The notes under the pieces were generated by a model. The model did not search any database, was not told the origin of the DNA, and saw only the letters and a program-made list of their open reading frames with translations. A stretch of 64,000 bases of DNA, from the NCBI RefSeq assembly GCF_900168045.1, contig NZ_FUYY01000007.1, positions 1-64,000 on the forward strand, in the 5' to 3' direction. Below are positions 17,822 to 27,023 of this stretch, in pieces. The stretch comes from Salegentibacter holothuriorum (GTDB lineage: Bacteria > Bacteroidota > Bacteroidia > Flavobacteriales > Flavobacteriaceae). The first letter of the stretch is position 1. Every line of letters begins with the position of its first letter. The translations under genes and the position numbers were made by a program.

Positions 17822-18100
17822 TTAATCTCGCATTTCAATACTCATAAATTCAGGTTCCTTCCAGGTAGAGAAAGATCCATCACTCTTGACCCTTCTAATT
17901 TTACAAAAGTGGTCGTCGAATTTATATTCATAGACCACCACTCCTTTACTTTTTAAAATTCCGTTTTGTGGTTTTTTCTTAATCTTTACTCTCCATCTTT
18001 GCTTAGTACCGGGCAGGTTGAAAAGCAGGTATTCAGGATATATTCCTGTCCTTTCCAATTCGAGCATGCCGCCCTGGATGTGAGTTATTTCTAAGTTCAT
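17822..18100 (-). CDS. Hypothetical 92-aa protein
   Basis: A 92-residue basic, beta-rich protein ('KQRWRVKIKKKPQNGIL', 'VVVYEYKFDDHFCKIRRVKSD'). It has no signal peptide or membrane helix and no family was recognised. It is the last gene of the leftward run that includes the winged-helix nuclease and the PARIS-like pair, 71 bp after the nuclease gene, so co-transcription is possible. Its convergent neighbour is the four-gene unit. The open frame and normal codon use support a real gene. Confidence 0.5.
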   Translation of the reverse strand: MNLEITHIQGGMLELERTGIYPEYLLFNLPGTKQRWRVKIKKKPQNGILKSKGVVVYEYKFDDHFCKIRRVKSDGSFSTWKEPEFMSIEMRD

Positions 18101-18171
18101 TTAAAATAAACCTGCTTTTAAACTTTCTGCTGTTTGTTAAAGCGGATCTTATAATGGGTGCTTGGTACATT

Positions 18172-19038
18172 TTAGTCCACAACAATATTATGTTTTCTCA
18201 ATTTTGCAGCTAACCTCTCATCAAGGTTTAAAATATCTTCATCATTTAATTCCACTAACTTGTAATTATACTTTGCATAAAGACCCTGTTTAATTTTCTT
18301 TCTCTCAGCATATTTTTCGTTCTCTTCCAATCCCCAGTATTCAATATATACTTTTTGAGAGGGAATATAAAAGTCACAATACATATCTTCATCAATATTT
18401 AGTTTTCTCTCGTACGCGTGTACAATCCTATTTTTATATAGGAAATCATCAATAAGAAGTTCTGCCCTACTTCTAACATAATGCCCATCGGGTGTCCTTA
18501 GATTTGCAGGGTATTTTATTCTAAAGTCATCACTCTTTTCAACTTCCTTATCTTGAGCTTGAATCTCAACATCACCTGCACCTTCTTTAATTTCGCGTAT
18601 TAAGTGTTTATTATTTAAAATACTTTCACTCCAGATTATATAAGGTTTTCCATTTCTAGCTTCCATTTGTTTTGCACCATTTCTTACTCCTGCGGTTGTG
18701 CTAACCCATCCACCTTTGTCTTTCTCTATCCATCCTAATTCTGCTAAATAGAGATTAATTTTACGATTCGAGATATTAAAATGCTCTCCAATTTTAGAAG
18801 CATTCACTGTCGATGAGGAATCCACACTTTTATTATAATCTAAAGTATCAGGCCAAACAATATACTCTCCAAATTTTGGATTGTATTTTGTGTCTCCGCC
18901 TGCAATTCTCCCATTCTTGGTAAGAATCCAAGTGCCTTCTTTTTTATACATCCAGTCATTTTCACAAAGTATTTTAAATAATTCCTGGGGTTCTAAATTG
19001 TTCTGTTTTGCTAATGCTGTTGTTGAAACGAATTTCAT
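18172..19038 (-). CDS. Tandem winged-helix protein with C-terminal PD-(D/E)XK-like nuclease domain
   Basis: A 288-residue protein. Residues about 1-65 and 77-140 are two related modules ('STTALAKQNNLEPQELFKIL...GTWILTKNGRIAGG' and 'NASKIGEHFNISNRKINLYL...GGWVSTTAGVRNGA') with an HTH-plus-wing look, as in phage regulatory proteins. Residues about 185-280 look like a Vsr/DUF559-type nuclease fold: 'VRSRAELLIDDFL', then 'MYCDFYIPSQKVYIEYWG' with a possible D-x-E-Y-W metal site, and 'KLVELNDEDI'. A DNA-targeting endonuclease or sensor is likely. It lies just downstream of the PARIS-like pair on the same strand, 61 bp away, and may be an extra defence effector. The exact family is not recognised. 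Confidence 0.6.
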   Translation of the reverse strand: MKFVSTTALAKQNNLEPQELFKILCENDWMYKKEGTWILTKNGRIAGGDTKYNPKFGEYIVWPDTLDYNKSVDSSSTVNASKIGEHFNISNRKINLYLAELGWIEKDKGGWVSTTAGVRNGAKQMEARNGKPYIIWSESILNNKHLIREIKEGAGDVEIQAQDKEVEKSDDFRIKYPANLRTPDGHYVRSRAELLIDDFLYKNRIVHAYERKLNIDEDMYCDFYIPSQKVYIEYWGLEENEKYAERKKIKQGLYAKYNYKLVELNDEDILNLDERLAAKLRKHNIVVD

Positions 19039-19099
19039 AAGATTTTTTAATTTTTTAATTTCTTTTCATCAATTACTGAATTAACTGTTAATTAAGATA

Positions 19100-19978
19100 T
19101 TATCGTGAAATTAAATTAAAATTTATTTTTTCGATTTTTTTCTTGAGTTCGGTTTTGTGAAAATCTTCTTTTGTATATGCTAATCGCATTGCTCTTTCGA
19201 CTTCTATGGTAGTCGCTTTGTTTGACGAATTTTTACCCAAAGCTTTTTGTAACCCTATTACTATTATCTTAGAAATATCGTGACCATGAGAAATTTGATA
19301 AAGATCATATTGGTTTAAATCTAAAGCACTCAAGCGTTCTTTTAGTTCTGTATTTGTTATTTGAAGGCCTTGATTACGATATCTTTTAATAGTTTCCAAT
19401 AAATTATCCAGTCCTAAAAACTCTAGAGTAGACTTAGAAATAAATTTCGTGTAGTCCAATTCCTTTGTTTCATTTAGTCTATTGTTAGGTTTAAACTGAA
19501 AATTATAATTATGGATATTGCTTATAATTCTTAAGTGAGATAATGGCTTTGAAAGCTTTAATATATGAGCTGCTAACTGATAAGAATTTTGGAAGGATTT
19601 TTCTTTCAATTTTGTTTCATCAAAATATTCTCTAGAAAAATTAACGAAAGAATCAGAGCAAAGGCACATTGTTTCTAGACTATGAGCATCTGTCCTCAAG
19701 ATATTTTCAACCTCTTGAATTTCTAAAATATCATCATAATCCTTATCCACTATTGCAAAATATTTAGATTCAATTTTCCTTGAATTTAGGATTTTTATAG
19801 CTGCTATAATATTTTCCTTTCCCTGTGAAATTTCAAAGGAGCATAAATCTTCGTCTAAAAATTTAGAATAAAACGTAAAATCTTTTTCGCCTTCTACCAA
19901 GATATAGTATTCCTTTATTGAATCCATAGAAATCATATTGGCAATAATTTCTGGAGATATTTCTTCCTTTAGACTCAT
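19100..19978 (-). CDS. ariB: DUF4435/TOPRIM protein, AriB-like effector of a PARIS system
   Basis: A 292-residue protein from ATG 19978. The longer frame to 20014 would overlap the ATPase gene, whereas 19978 starts 2 nt after its stop with AAAGGA just upstream. The TOPRIM-like core has E29 in 'YYILVEGEKDFTFYSKFL' and D78/D80 in 'FAIVDKDYDD', the acidic trio expected in DUF4435 (AriB) proteins. In PARIS, AriB is held by the AriA ATPase and released as a toxic nuclease when a phage anti-restriction protein is sensed. Length and gene order (ATPase then DUF4435) match the system. Alternatives are other ATPase/DUF4435 pairs not shown to work as PARIS. Confidence 0.65.
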   Translation of the reverse strand: MSLKEEISPEIIANMISMDSIKEYYILVEGEKDFTFYSKFLDEDLCSFEISQGKENIIAAIKILNSRKIESKYFAIVDKDYDDILEIQEVENILRTDAHSLETMCLCSDSFVNFSREYFDETKLKEKSFQNSYQLAAHILKLSKPLSHLRIISNIHNYNFQFKPNNRLNETKELDYTKFISKSTLEFLGLDNLLETIKRYRNQGLQITNTELKERLSALDLNQYDLYQISHGHDISKIIVIGLQKALGKNSSNKATTIEVERAMRLAYTKEDFHKTELKKKIEKINFNLISR

Positions 19979-19980
19979 TA

Positions 19981-21321
19981 CTACTCTTCCTTTAATTCCA
20001 CAGTAAGATCCCAATTATTGCCAATAACTGCAGGAGAATGTGTGGCAATAATTACTTCCATTGGATTTAGTTTAAGGATTTCTTGTAAATCATTGATTAT
20101 CTTTTTTTGCCAAGCGATATGTAGAGATATTTCAGGCTCATCCATTAGTAGTAAAGTGCCTTTTTTTAGCTTAAATAAAAGTTCATAATAAAGAACTAAA
20201 ATATGTTGCTCTCCTGACGAAAGATTTTTGAGAGGTATTAATTTTCCGTTTTTAGTAGATTCAAAGTGAAATCCTTCCTGTTTAGATATAGAAAGTTTTT
20301 TCTTTAAAAAACGTTCATTAACAATTTTTAAGAATAGTTCGATCCTATCAGCTAAATCATCATAAACCTCTAATTTTTGTTGACTGTCTTCAATGTAAAC
20401 TTGAAATACAGCTCTTATTTTATCATCTTGCTCTTCATCAATAATATCAATATGAGGTTGGTTTTGTAGGTCCAGTAGTCCAACCTCATGCAGCTTCTCT
20501 CTTTTATACTCTAGGTTTTTGAGGCTTTCATTAAGATCCTCCTGACTTATTTTTTGTTTTAAATTTTTTAATCGGTTAATAAGTCTATTAGGATAAGTCC
20601 TATCCAATTTTGTGGACAATTCAGATGATTTTGCTAATTGATTATGGATTTCATCAACTAAATGTTCAGAATATTCTTCGACCGTATTTTTATATATATT
20701 ATGGTCTCGATCCCGTCCTCTATACCTAAATTCATCATTATCCTTAGACAAGGTCAACAAACGTTGTGTTTCAATGAGAGCAACTTTCAAATTTTTGATT
20801 TTTTCAGAATACCAATCTGGTACTAAGAAAATTTCCTTTAAATTTTCTGGAGGTAGGTGATCTCTGTATTTATTTATTAGCTCCTTTGTAGTATATCGAA
20901 TTTCGGATCTTCTATCGTACCATTCATCAGAGTCCATTCTGCGAATAGGGCCAGGAATATATTGATTTATAGTTCTAGCAACTTTTTCGAGATTTTCATT
21001 AACCGCTGCAAAATCCATTGAATGGATTTTTTCTTCTCCTTTGTGACTAGTAAGAATTATAGTTTTATTTGAATTCTCCCCCTTTTTTCTTTCAAATTGC
21101 CAAGTTGTATTGTCTTCAAAGTGAATAGAGATTTTTGAAAAGTCTATTTTTTCAATTTGAAAAAAATCACCTTCGAAGATAGATTTTATGATTTTTAAGA
21201 CAACAGTTTTACCTAGTCCATTTCTTCCTAAAATAAGAGTAATACTATTATTTTGGTTAAAATCAATTCGGTGTGTAAAAGTGTCAAAAAGATCTTCAAT
21301 TAAAATTTTTTTAATTTTCAT
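19981..21321 (-). CDS. ariA: ABC-type AAA ATPase, AriA-like sensor of a PARIS system
   Basis: A 446-residue SMC/ABC-type ATPase. Walker A is G32-R-N-G-L-G-K-T39 in 'LILGRNGLGKT'. A coiled-coil insertion spans about 165-300. The signature 'LSSGEQHILVLYYE' near 365, Walker B 'TLLLMDEPEISLH' and the H-switch 'IIATHSPAV' are all intact. In PARIS, AriA assembles into a scaffold that holds AriB and responds to viral anti-restriction proteins such as Ocr. Length is close to known AriA. It lies 50 bp downstream of hsdR on the same strand, so it may be expressed with the type I enzyme whose inhibitors it would monitor. OLD-family ATPases are less likely because the TOPRIM part is a separate gene. Confidence 0.68.
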   Translation of the reverse strand: MKIKKILIEDLFDTFTHRIDFNQNNSITLILGRNGLGKTVVLKIIKSIFEGDFFQIEKIDFSKISIHFEDNTTWQFERKKGENSNKTIILTSHKGEEKIHSMDFAAVNENLEKVARTINQYIPGPIRRMDSDEWYDRRSEIRYTTKELINKYRDHLPPENLKEIFLVPDWYSEKIKNLKVALIETQRLLTLSKDNDEFRYRGRDRDHNIYKNTVEEYSEHLVDEIHNQLAKSSELSTKLDRTYPNRLINRLKNLKQKISQEDLNESLKNLEYKREKLHEVGLLDLQNQPHIDIIDEEQDDKIRAVFQVYIEDSQQKLEVYDDLADRIELFLKIVNERFLKKKLSISKQEGFHFESTKNGKLIPLKNLSSGEQHILVLYYELLFKLKKGTLLLMDEPEISLHIAWQKKIINDLQEILKLNPMEVIIATHSPAVIGNNWDLTVELKEE

Positions 21322-21371
21322 TATTATTTATATAAAAATTCTGTTGATAATTAATGTACAAGTGATGATGT

Positions 21372-24248
21372 TTATGCCCCAACCCCTCTTACAAACACCT
21401 CTACAAACTCCTTCATTTTATTTATAATCCTTTCACCAACCTCTCGTGCTTTTAGCACGCTTGGGCGGTTGTCCAGGCATTTAAAAATATCATCTCTTAA
21501 GGGTTCGTGTTCGTTATAGATATAGGCGTCTATTAATGATTTAAACTGTTCCTTATCCAGGTTTTCCTCCTCACATAGATCGGCAAGGGCAAGTACCCGC
21601 TGATCGCTCCAATATTGCTCAAACTCGTCTGGAATGGAATCTATATCACTGATCTTGGGCAGGTGTTCTTCTATAAATTTTTCGATTAATTCGCGCTTGC
21701 TCCGCAACTCTACATCTCCCGCGAGCATATCGAGAATTTGCTTTTTCTGTTGTGCGGCATTTTTTCCTTTGGCCTGTTTTAAATTGGCGAGAAGTTTTAA
21801 AATATAAGCCACATTCACCTCGTCCCGGTGAATTAATTCCAGTTCAAAATCTACATCATCAAGAATGGAAGTTTTATTCTTTTGGTGGTCGCTTTTCGAC
21901 TTTTCATAAAGGTCCAGGTATTTACTTTTATAATCTTCAAAAGTCTGCTCATTCATCGGGACATCTTCCCAATCGAAATCGGCGAAGGAGGTCAATACAT
22001 TTTTTGCGCGAATTAATGCCCGGAATGCCTCTACAAATTCCAGTTCCTCTTCTTCAGAGGGTAAATTATCTACGCTTTTTACCGTGGGCGCGATCTTGAG
22101 TAAATCAATAAAAGCTTCAGAGAATTTCTCGGTGACCTTTTCGTAATCGGGGAGGAGGATGTCTTCTTTCGCTTCTTTATTGGAAAAAAGTGCTATGGCT
22201 TCATCAGTAGCTTTTTTTAGATTTCTAAAAGAAAGAATTTCTCCCTGTGATTTCTTCTCGTCCAGGATCCTGTTGGTCCTCGAAAAAGCCTGGATAAGTC
22301 CGTGGTGCCGCAGGTTTTTATCTACATACAATGTATTTACCTTCTTGGCGTCAAATCCTGTAAGCAGCATATTTACGACAAGAATAATATCCAGCCGATC
22401 TTCATCCTTAAAACCGACTTTCTCCCGCTCCTTCAGCCGTTTGCTGATATCCTTAAAATAATTTTCAAACTGCTTGCTGTCCCGGGTTGAAAATGCAGTC
22501 TTATACATTTTGTTATAATCTTCAATAAATTTATCCAGCTTTTCCCGGGTGTGACTTGTTTTGTAAACCGGTGTTGGGTCTGCCGCCAGTTTTAGATCTT
22601 CCGGCAAAAGTCCCTGGGCTTCTTCATCTTCCTCGTTAGCGCCATAGGTAAAAATAGTGGCTACTCGTAGATCGTGTTCGCCGGCTTCTTTTTTCTTTTG
22701 AAAATGCTCGTAGTAGGTAATTAAATTAGCAATACTACTTACGGCGAAAATTGAAGAATATTCCCTGTTCTTTGTTTTTGTATCGTGGTATTTAATGATG
22801 TAATCGGTGATTTTTTCCAGTCGTTTTGAGCTGTCCAGAACTTCCCTTGTATCTATATCTTCAACTTCAATATCTATAAAGGTGTTACTCTTTTGCTTAT
22901 ACCTTCCAATATATTCTATACTGAATTTCAGCACGTTTTGGTCCCGTATGGCATCGGTGATCACATATTTATGCAGGCACTCCCCAAAAAGGTCTTTCGT
23001 GGTACGCTTCCCGAGCTCATTTTTCGCGGCATTGTCGGCAAAAATTGGAGTTCCCGTAAAACCAAAAAGTTGAAGGTTTTTAAAAAAGCTCGTGATCTTT
23101 TGGTGGGTGTCGCCAAACTGACTCCGGTGGCATTCGTCAAAAATAAAGACCATCCGTTTATTTTGCAGGTTCTTCATCCTGGACTGATATCTACCGGGAG
23201 AGATCGCATTATTCAGTTTTTGAATAGTGGTAAGTATAAGTTTGCTGTCGTCGGTAAACTGACTCACCAGAGAATTGGTATTGTCTGTAACATCTACACT
23301 GTCCTTTTTAAAGCTATTAAACTCCTTCATCGTCTGGTAATCCAGATCTTTTCTGTCTACCACAAAAACCACCTTATGAACCTCCGGAAGATCCATTAAA
23401 ATCTGGCTTGCTTTAAAGGAAGTGAGCGTTTTGCCCGACCCTGTGGTATGCCAGATGTAGCCGTTTTCTGTGCTCGTTTTTACCTGGTGAATAATAGCTT
23501 CGGAAGCATAAAACTGGTAGGGGCGAAGTACCATTAAAACTTTATGGGTTTCATTAAATACGATGTACTTAGAAAGCATCTTCCCCAAATGATCGGGATC
23601 CAAAAATGCTTTTGTAAAATCAGAAAGTTCTTTGATATTTCTGTTCTGTTTGTCTGCCCAGAAAAAGGTTTGTTTAAAAGTGAGGGCTTGCAGCGGATTA
23701 TTAGAAAAGTATTTGGTATCAACGCCATTGCTTATTACAAAAAGCTGCACAAAATTAAACAGCCCATAATTGTTCCAGTAGGAGTGGCGTTTATAACGGT
23801 TAATTTGTTTAAAAGCTTCTTTAAGTTCAAGTCCGCGTCGTTTTAACTCAATTTGAACCAGCGGAAGACCATTTACCAATAGCGTTACATCATATCGATT
23901 TTTATAAGTTCCCTCCTGTGCGATTTGGTTGGTTACCTGGTATAGATTTTTTGTCCAGTCTTCTGAATCAAAAAAGCGTACGTAAAAAGATTCTCCTGTT
24001 TCTTCGCGGGTAAACTGAAATCTGCCACGAAGGGTCTTGCCTTTTTCAAAAACATTGCCCTTCGCCAGGTGATTGAGAATGTTATCGAACTCCTTCTCAG
24101 AAAATTCTGTTTTATTGAAAACCTCAAGCTGACTTTTTAAGTTCGCTAGTACAGTCGCCTCGCTGTTTACCGTCACCCGGGAATACTGCAGGTTTTCTAA
24201 TTGCTTTACCAGCTTTTCTTCTAATACGGCTTCAGATTGGTAGCTCAT
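21372..24248 (-). CDS. hsdR: Type I restriction endonuclease subunit R
   Basis: A 958-residue translocase/nuclease subunit. An N-terminal HsdR_N domain (about 40-240) contains the nuclease motif around 'DVTLLVNGLPLVQIELKRRG' (D...E-x-K). The SF2 helicase has Walker A 'GYIWHTTGSGKTLTSFKA', motif II 'VFIFDECHRSQ' and motif III 'FGFTGTPIFA'; motif VI is 'LIQAFSRTNRI'. The C-terminal helical region should bind the methylase. It cuts unmodified DNA far from the target after ATP-driven translocation. It begins directly at the stop of the upstream PD-(D/E)XK gene, so it is coupled to it. It is separated from hsdM/hsdS by three genes. Confidence 0.93.
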   Translation of the reverse strand: MSYQSEAVLEEKLVKQLENLQYSRVTVNSEATVLANLKSQLEVFNKTEFSEKEFDNILNHLAKGNVFEKGKTLRGRFQFTREETGESFYVRFFDSEDWTKNLYQVTNQIAQEGTYKNRYDVTLLVNGLPLVQIELKRRGLELKEAFKQINRYKRHSYWNNYGLFNFVQLFVISNGVDTKYFSNNPLQALTFKQTFFWADKQNRNIKELSDFTKAFLDPDHLGKMLSKYIVFNETHKVLMVLRPYQFYASEAIIHQVKTSTENGYIWHTTGSGKTLTSFKASQILMDLPEVHKVVFVVDRKDLDYQTMKEFNSFKKDSVDVTDNTNSLVSQFTDDSKLILTTIQKLNNAISPGRYQSRMKNLQNKRMVFIFDECHRSQFGDTHQKITSFFKNLQLFGFTGTPIFADNAAKNELGKRTTKDLFGECLHKYVITDAIRDQNVLKFSIEYIGRYKQKSNTFIDIEVEDIDTREVLDSSKRLEKITDYIIKYHDTKTKNREYSSIFAVSSIANLITYYEHFQKKKEAGEHDLRVATIFTYGANEEDEEAQGLLPEDLKLAADPTPVYKTSHTREKLDKFIEDYNKMYKTAFSTRDSKQFENYFKDISKRLKEREKVGFKDEDRLDIILVVNMLLTGFDAKKVNTLYVDKNLRHHGLIQAFSRTNRILDEKKSQGEILSFRNLKKATDEAIALFSNKEAKEDILLPDYEKVTEKFSEAFIDLLKIAPTVKSVDNLPSEEEELEFVEAFRALIRAKNVLTSFADFDWEDVPMNEQTFEDYKSKYLDLYEKSKSDHQKNKTSILDDVDFELELIHRDEVNVAYILKLLANLKQAKGKNAAQQKKQILDMLAGDVELRSKRELIEKFIEEHLPKISDIDSIPDEFEQYWSDQRVLALADLCEEENLDKEQFKSLIDAYIYNEHEPLRDDIFKCLDNRPSVLKAREVGERIINKMKEFVEVFVRGVGA

Positions 24249-25541
24249 TTAACTAATATTCAATGGTAGTGATTTTTTATTCTGTATTGCTGATAACACA
24301 TCATTTTTATAATCCATTATAAACTGGACGGCTTGATTAACTATCTCTTCAACCAATTTCTGATATTTTTCAGAAGAAGGATTTGTTAGGATTTTAAGAG
24401 TATAATTATGATTAAGGTTTATTTCATTCCCATCCTCAGTATATAGGCGTTGGGTTTGTTTCCACCAATTATTAATTTTATTTACTTCTTGAATACTTTC
24501 TACCAGTAAGGAAACACCATCTTTATTCCAGATTCCAACAAAAAGATTTCCACCAATGTGTCCTCTTCCACTAAAAGACTCCAACCCAAATTTTACTTCT
24601 GCTTCAGGATAGGATGTAAAAACAACCCATAATTGGGATTTACTTTTGTGAGTTGATTTTCCATTTTTTAATGTAAAGATTTCTGAATCTAATTTTTCCA
24701 ATAAGCCTTTTTTTACATCTTTTCTAAAGTTACTTTTAAGTTTCGTTGTCATTGCTTCGTAATTTTCTACTATAAAGGCTGTTTCCTCTAAATAACCTGC
24801 CATGACTTTTTGAAGTTCCTGCTTTTCTTTTATTTCCATGGTGTGCGTAAGTTTCTTGATAAGTAGAATGTATTGGTTTATGCTTTCCCTAACGCTTGTA
24901 AGATTGGGAACTTCTTTAAGACATAATCCCAGCCAATCCGAAATATGTTCTTTGTAACTGATGTTGTAGAAATCTTTTCCTGCCTTTAAATTCCCACTAC
25001 TTTGCTTGCTAGGGCTATCCACTTTTAAAGTGAGATATAAAACAGTATTTTCCTTGGGATAGTTACAATATCTCTCAATCTGGCAGTTTTGATCTTGAGC
25101 ATAAATTTTATTTTCAATGCAAATAATATTATTCCTATTTTCAATAAAAATATCTATACGACCACCTTCTTTATTATGATCATTGCGCCTACCGATTGAA
25201 ATCTCTGGAGAAACTGTTGTATTAGTAGAATTAATAAAATTATTTATTAATTTTTTTTGAGCTGCCTTTTCATTCTTCTCCTGTTTTGTTATTTCTCTTT
25301 GAATTACTTGCAGGAATAGTTTTAAAAAAATGTCTTTTTGAAGATGGGTTCCATTCGGATTTAATAATTCGATCAGAAATGCTGAATGTGTTTTATTTTC
25401 TCTTGATTCAATTCCCAACACAGAAAATAGGTTAAAATGCTCCCCTTTAGCTATGGTTATTTCATTATGATGTTTAATGATGGTTTCACTTCTCTCCAGT
25501 AGATTCTTGAGGTTTTGTTTATTTGCTTTAATTTCAGCCAT
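24249..25541 (-). CDS. PD-(D/E)XK nuclease superfamily protein
   Basis: A 430-residue protein of the PDDEXK_4 type. An N-terminal helical segment is followed by the family's 'FSVLGIESRENKTHSAFLIELL' block. The catalytic core is 'GGRIDIFIEN...IICIENKIYA', giving D-x(n)-E-N-K, then Q/Y residues in 'DQNCQIERYCNYP'. The C-terminal half (about 230-430) is of unknown fold. Such proteins occur in type I restriction loci and other defence islands as accessory nucleases. Its start overlaps the stop of the upstream gene by 1 bp and its stop abuts hsdR, so all three are one translational unit. Its substrate is unknown. Confidence 0.75.
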   Translation of the reverse strand: MAEIKANKQNLKNLLERSETIIKHHNEITIAKGEHFNLFSVLGIESRENKTHSAFLIELLNPNGTHLQKDIFLKLFLQVIQREITKQEKNEKAAQKKLINNFINSTNTTVSPEISIGRRNDHNKEGGRIDIFIENRNNIICIENKIYAQDQNCQIERYCNYPKENTVLYLTLKVDSPSKQSSGNLKAGKDFYNISYKEHISDWLGLCLKEVPNLTSVRESINQYILLIKKLTHTMEIKEKQELQKVMAGYLEETAFIVENYEAMTTKLKSNFRKDVKKGLLEKLDSEIFTLKNGKSTHKSKSQLWVVFTSYPEAEVKFGLESFSGRGHIGGNLFVGIWNKDGVSLLVESIQEVNKINNWWKQTQRLYTEDGNEINLNHNYTLKILTNPSSEKYQKLVEEIVNQAVQFIMDYKNDVLSAIQNKKSLPLNIS

Positions 25542-26092
25542 TATCTCCTATTAAACATTTCTAATTCCATTTCTGCCAATGGTACATCCTGATATTTTGT
25601 ACTCTTTTCCTGTACTTTTTCTGCAAATCTTATCACTTCTAGATATTCTTTCTCATCTTCAAACTGTGTCCAGGCTTTTAGTTCCCTTCTTTGAATTCCG
25701 GCTTCTTTTGCTTCTTCATTTAATTTGGTTTGAATCAAACGATCTACAGGAAAATGAACCGGAGTAGTTGCTAGTTTGTCACTACACCATAAGTATTTTA
25801 GATAGAGGTTAAACAGTTTTTGAGCAACCCCAAAATTTATAGGAATGGTATATCCTTGAATTTGCTCTTTATTTGAAAAATCTACAATAGACTGGATATT
25901 TTTAACATGCACTTCCTCTGAAACTTTGGTATGATAGTCTTTCGCTACCAAAGCTTCAATTTTATCTCTCAGGGCTTCCCGAAATTCTTTTCTAACCGGT
26001 TCCGGGATTTTTTCTTTGTAAACATTGGCGCGCTGAAAACCTCCGCCGAAGGTGAGGACCCAGATTTCATTATTTAAAAATGCTGCTTTCAT
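25541..26092 (-). CDS. Conserved-looking hypothetical protein in the RM operon
   Basis: A 183-residue protein starting 'MKAAFLNNEIWVLTFGGGFQ'. The N-terminal half is basic and helical. The second half contains 'NFGVAQKLFNLYLKYLWCSD' and 'HFPVDRLIQTKL', suggesting a compact helical domain. No family recognised, and no catalytic motif is obvious. It sits 13 bp after the Abi gene and overlaps the PD-(D/E)XK gene by 1 bp, so it is firmly part of the inserted cassette. It might act with the nuclease next to it, since the two frames are coupled. Confidence 0.6.
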   Translation of the reverse strand: MKAAFLNNEIWVLTFGGGFQRANVYKEKIPEPVRKEFREALRDKIEALVAKDYHTKVSEEVHVKNIQSIVDFSNKEQIQGYTIPINFGVAQKLFNLYLKYLWCSDKLATTPVHFPVDRLIQTKLNEEAKEAGIQRRELKAWTQFEDEKEYLEVIRFAEKVQEKSTKYQDVPLAEMELEMFNRR

Positions 26093-26105
26093 AGGTTATA
26101 ATTTA

Positions 26106-27011
26106 TTACGCACTCCATAGTGGTTCTTTCTGCCAGGAAGCTTTCATTCCTAAAGCATTTGGATCAACATTTGGATATTTTTTAAAAAGTTCGTCCAGCT
26201 TTTCGGTAAAATGATTTTTAGGTTGTACTATATTCAACATATATTTCATCAAGCATAGATGAATATATAAATACTGAAATTCGTGCTGTTTTGGGACCTT
26301 AGAAACCCAATGAAAAGGCGGTTTGGAAAGTAGTTTTGGTGCTCCGGGTAAATTTCTATTCCATAACCTTGAATGATGGGCGCAATGGTTTCTTATCTGT
26401 GAAATACTTTGCAACCAACTGGGTAAATAAGTATGGTTTACCGCTCCATATTCTTTTGCTATGGTATCTTTTGATTTTATTGAATTCTTCAAATTACCAT
26501 ATAATTTTGAGAGTGCACCAAAGCTTGTTTGTTCCAAAGATTTCCAGGCTGGTGGAAACCGTAAATCATCTTTATGTTTTTTAAAGTGAGACTTAATAGT
26601 AATATCTTTTGTTCTGGATACTTCTTCCTCTAAATTTGATAAAGTCTTTACTAAAGCCCGACTATCCTGAAACAAATCAAAATTTTGGAACCACCAGGGG
26701 TCAAATTCGTGTGACAGATGGTAGATCATCTTGGTGCGAAGACTGATTTCGAGTTTTTCAATTACATCAAATAATAAAATTCTAAGTTCCCGGTCAAAAT
26801 TATAGAGGGCAATTACATCTGCAAATTTACTGTTGGGTTTAAATTTATGCTCAACTTTGTCTTCCTGCATCACATACCAATATTCCCCAAGCCTATAATA
26901 ACTTATATGTGAGAGATAGTGTTCCGCCTCGTCTTCAGGGTTTATAATCAAGCCCCTTTCTTTAAGCTGGTTTATTTGCTGCGATATGGTAAAAGCTCTT
27001 TTTTCGAACAT
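26106..27011 (-). CDS. Abi_2 (AbiD/F-type) abortive-infection protein
   Basis: A 301-residue protein with the hallmarks of the Abi_2 family: 'QINQLKERGLII' near the start, 'HYLSHISYYRLGEYWYVMQE', 'DVIALYNFDRELRILLFDVIEKLEISLRTKM', and a HEPN-like 'RNHCAHHSRLWNR' near residue 213, whose R-x(4-6)-H pattern is typical of HEPN ribonucleases. Such proteins stop phage growth by damaging host functions, probably RNA cleavage. The ATG at 27011-27009 lies 13 nt after a strong terminator that ends a short upstream RNA (27129-27024). This gene-RNA pairing has been described for AbiF-like proteins, where the RNA is thought to control the toxin. It is placed within a type I RM locus. Confidence 0.82.
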   Translation of the reverse strand: MFEKRAFTISQQINQLKERGLIINPEDEAEHYLSHISYYRLGEYWYVMQEDKVEHKFKPNSKFADVIALYNFDRELRILLFDVIEKLEISLRTKMIYHLSHEFDPWWFQNFDLFQDSRALVKTLSNLEEEVSRTKDITIKSHFKKHKDDLRFPPAWKSLEQTSFGALSKLYGNLKNSIKSKDTIAKEYGAVNHTYLPSWLQSISQIRNHCAHHSRLWNRNLPGAPKLLSKPPFHWVSKVPKQHEFQYLYIHLCLMKYMLNIVQPKNHFTEKLDELFKKYPNVDPNALGMKASWQKEPLWSA

Positions 27012-27023
27012 AATTTTTTCTAA

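Noticed and set aside
19978-20014. Longer start for the DUF4435 gene
   Set aside because: The extra 12 residues overlap the ATPase gene, whereas ATG 19978 follows its stop by 2 nt with a good ribosome-binding sequence.
22893-23399. 168-codon plus-strand open frame inside hsdR
   Set aside because: It lies fully antisense to well-conserved helicase motifs of hsdR and has no recognisable features; it is a shadow frame.
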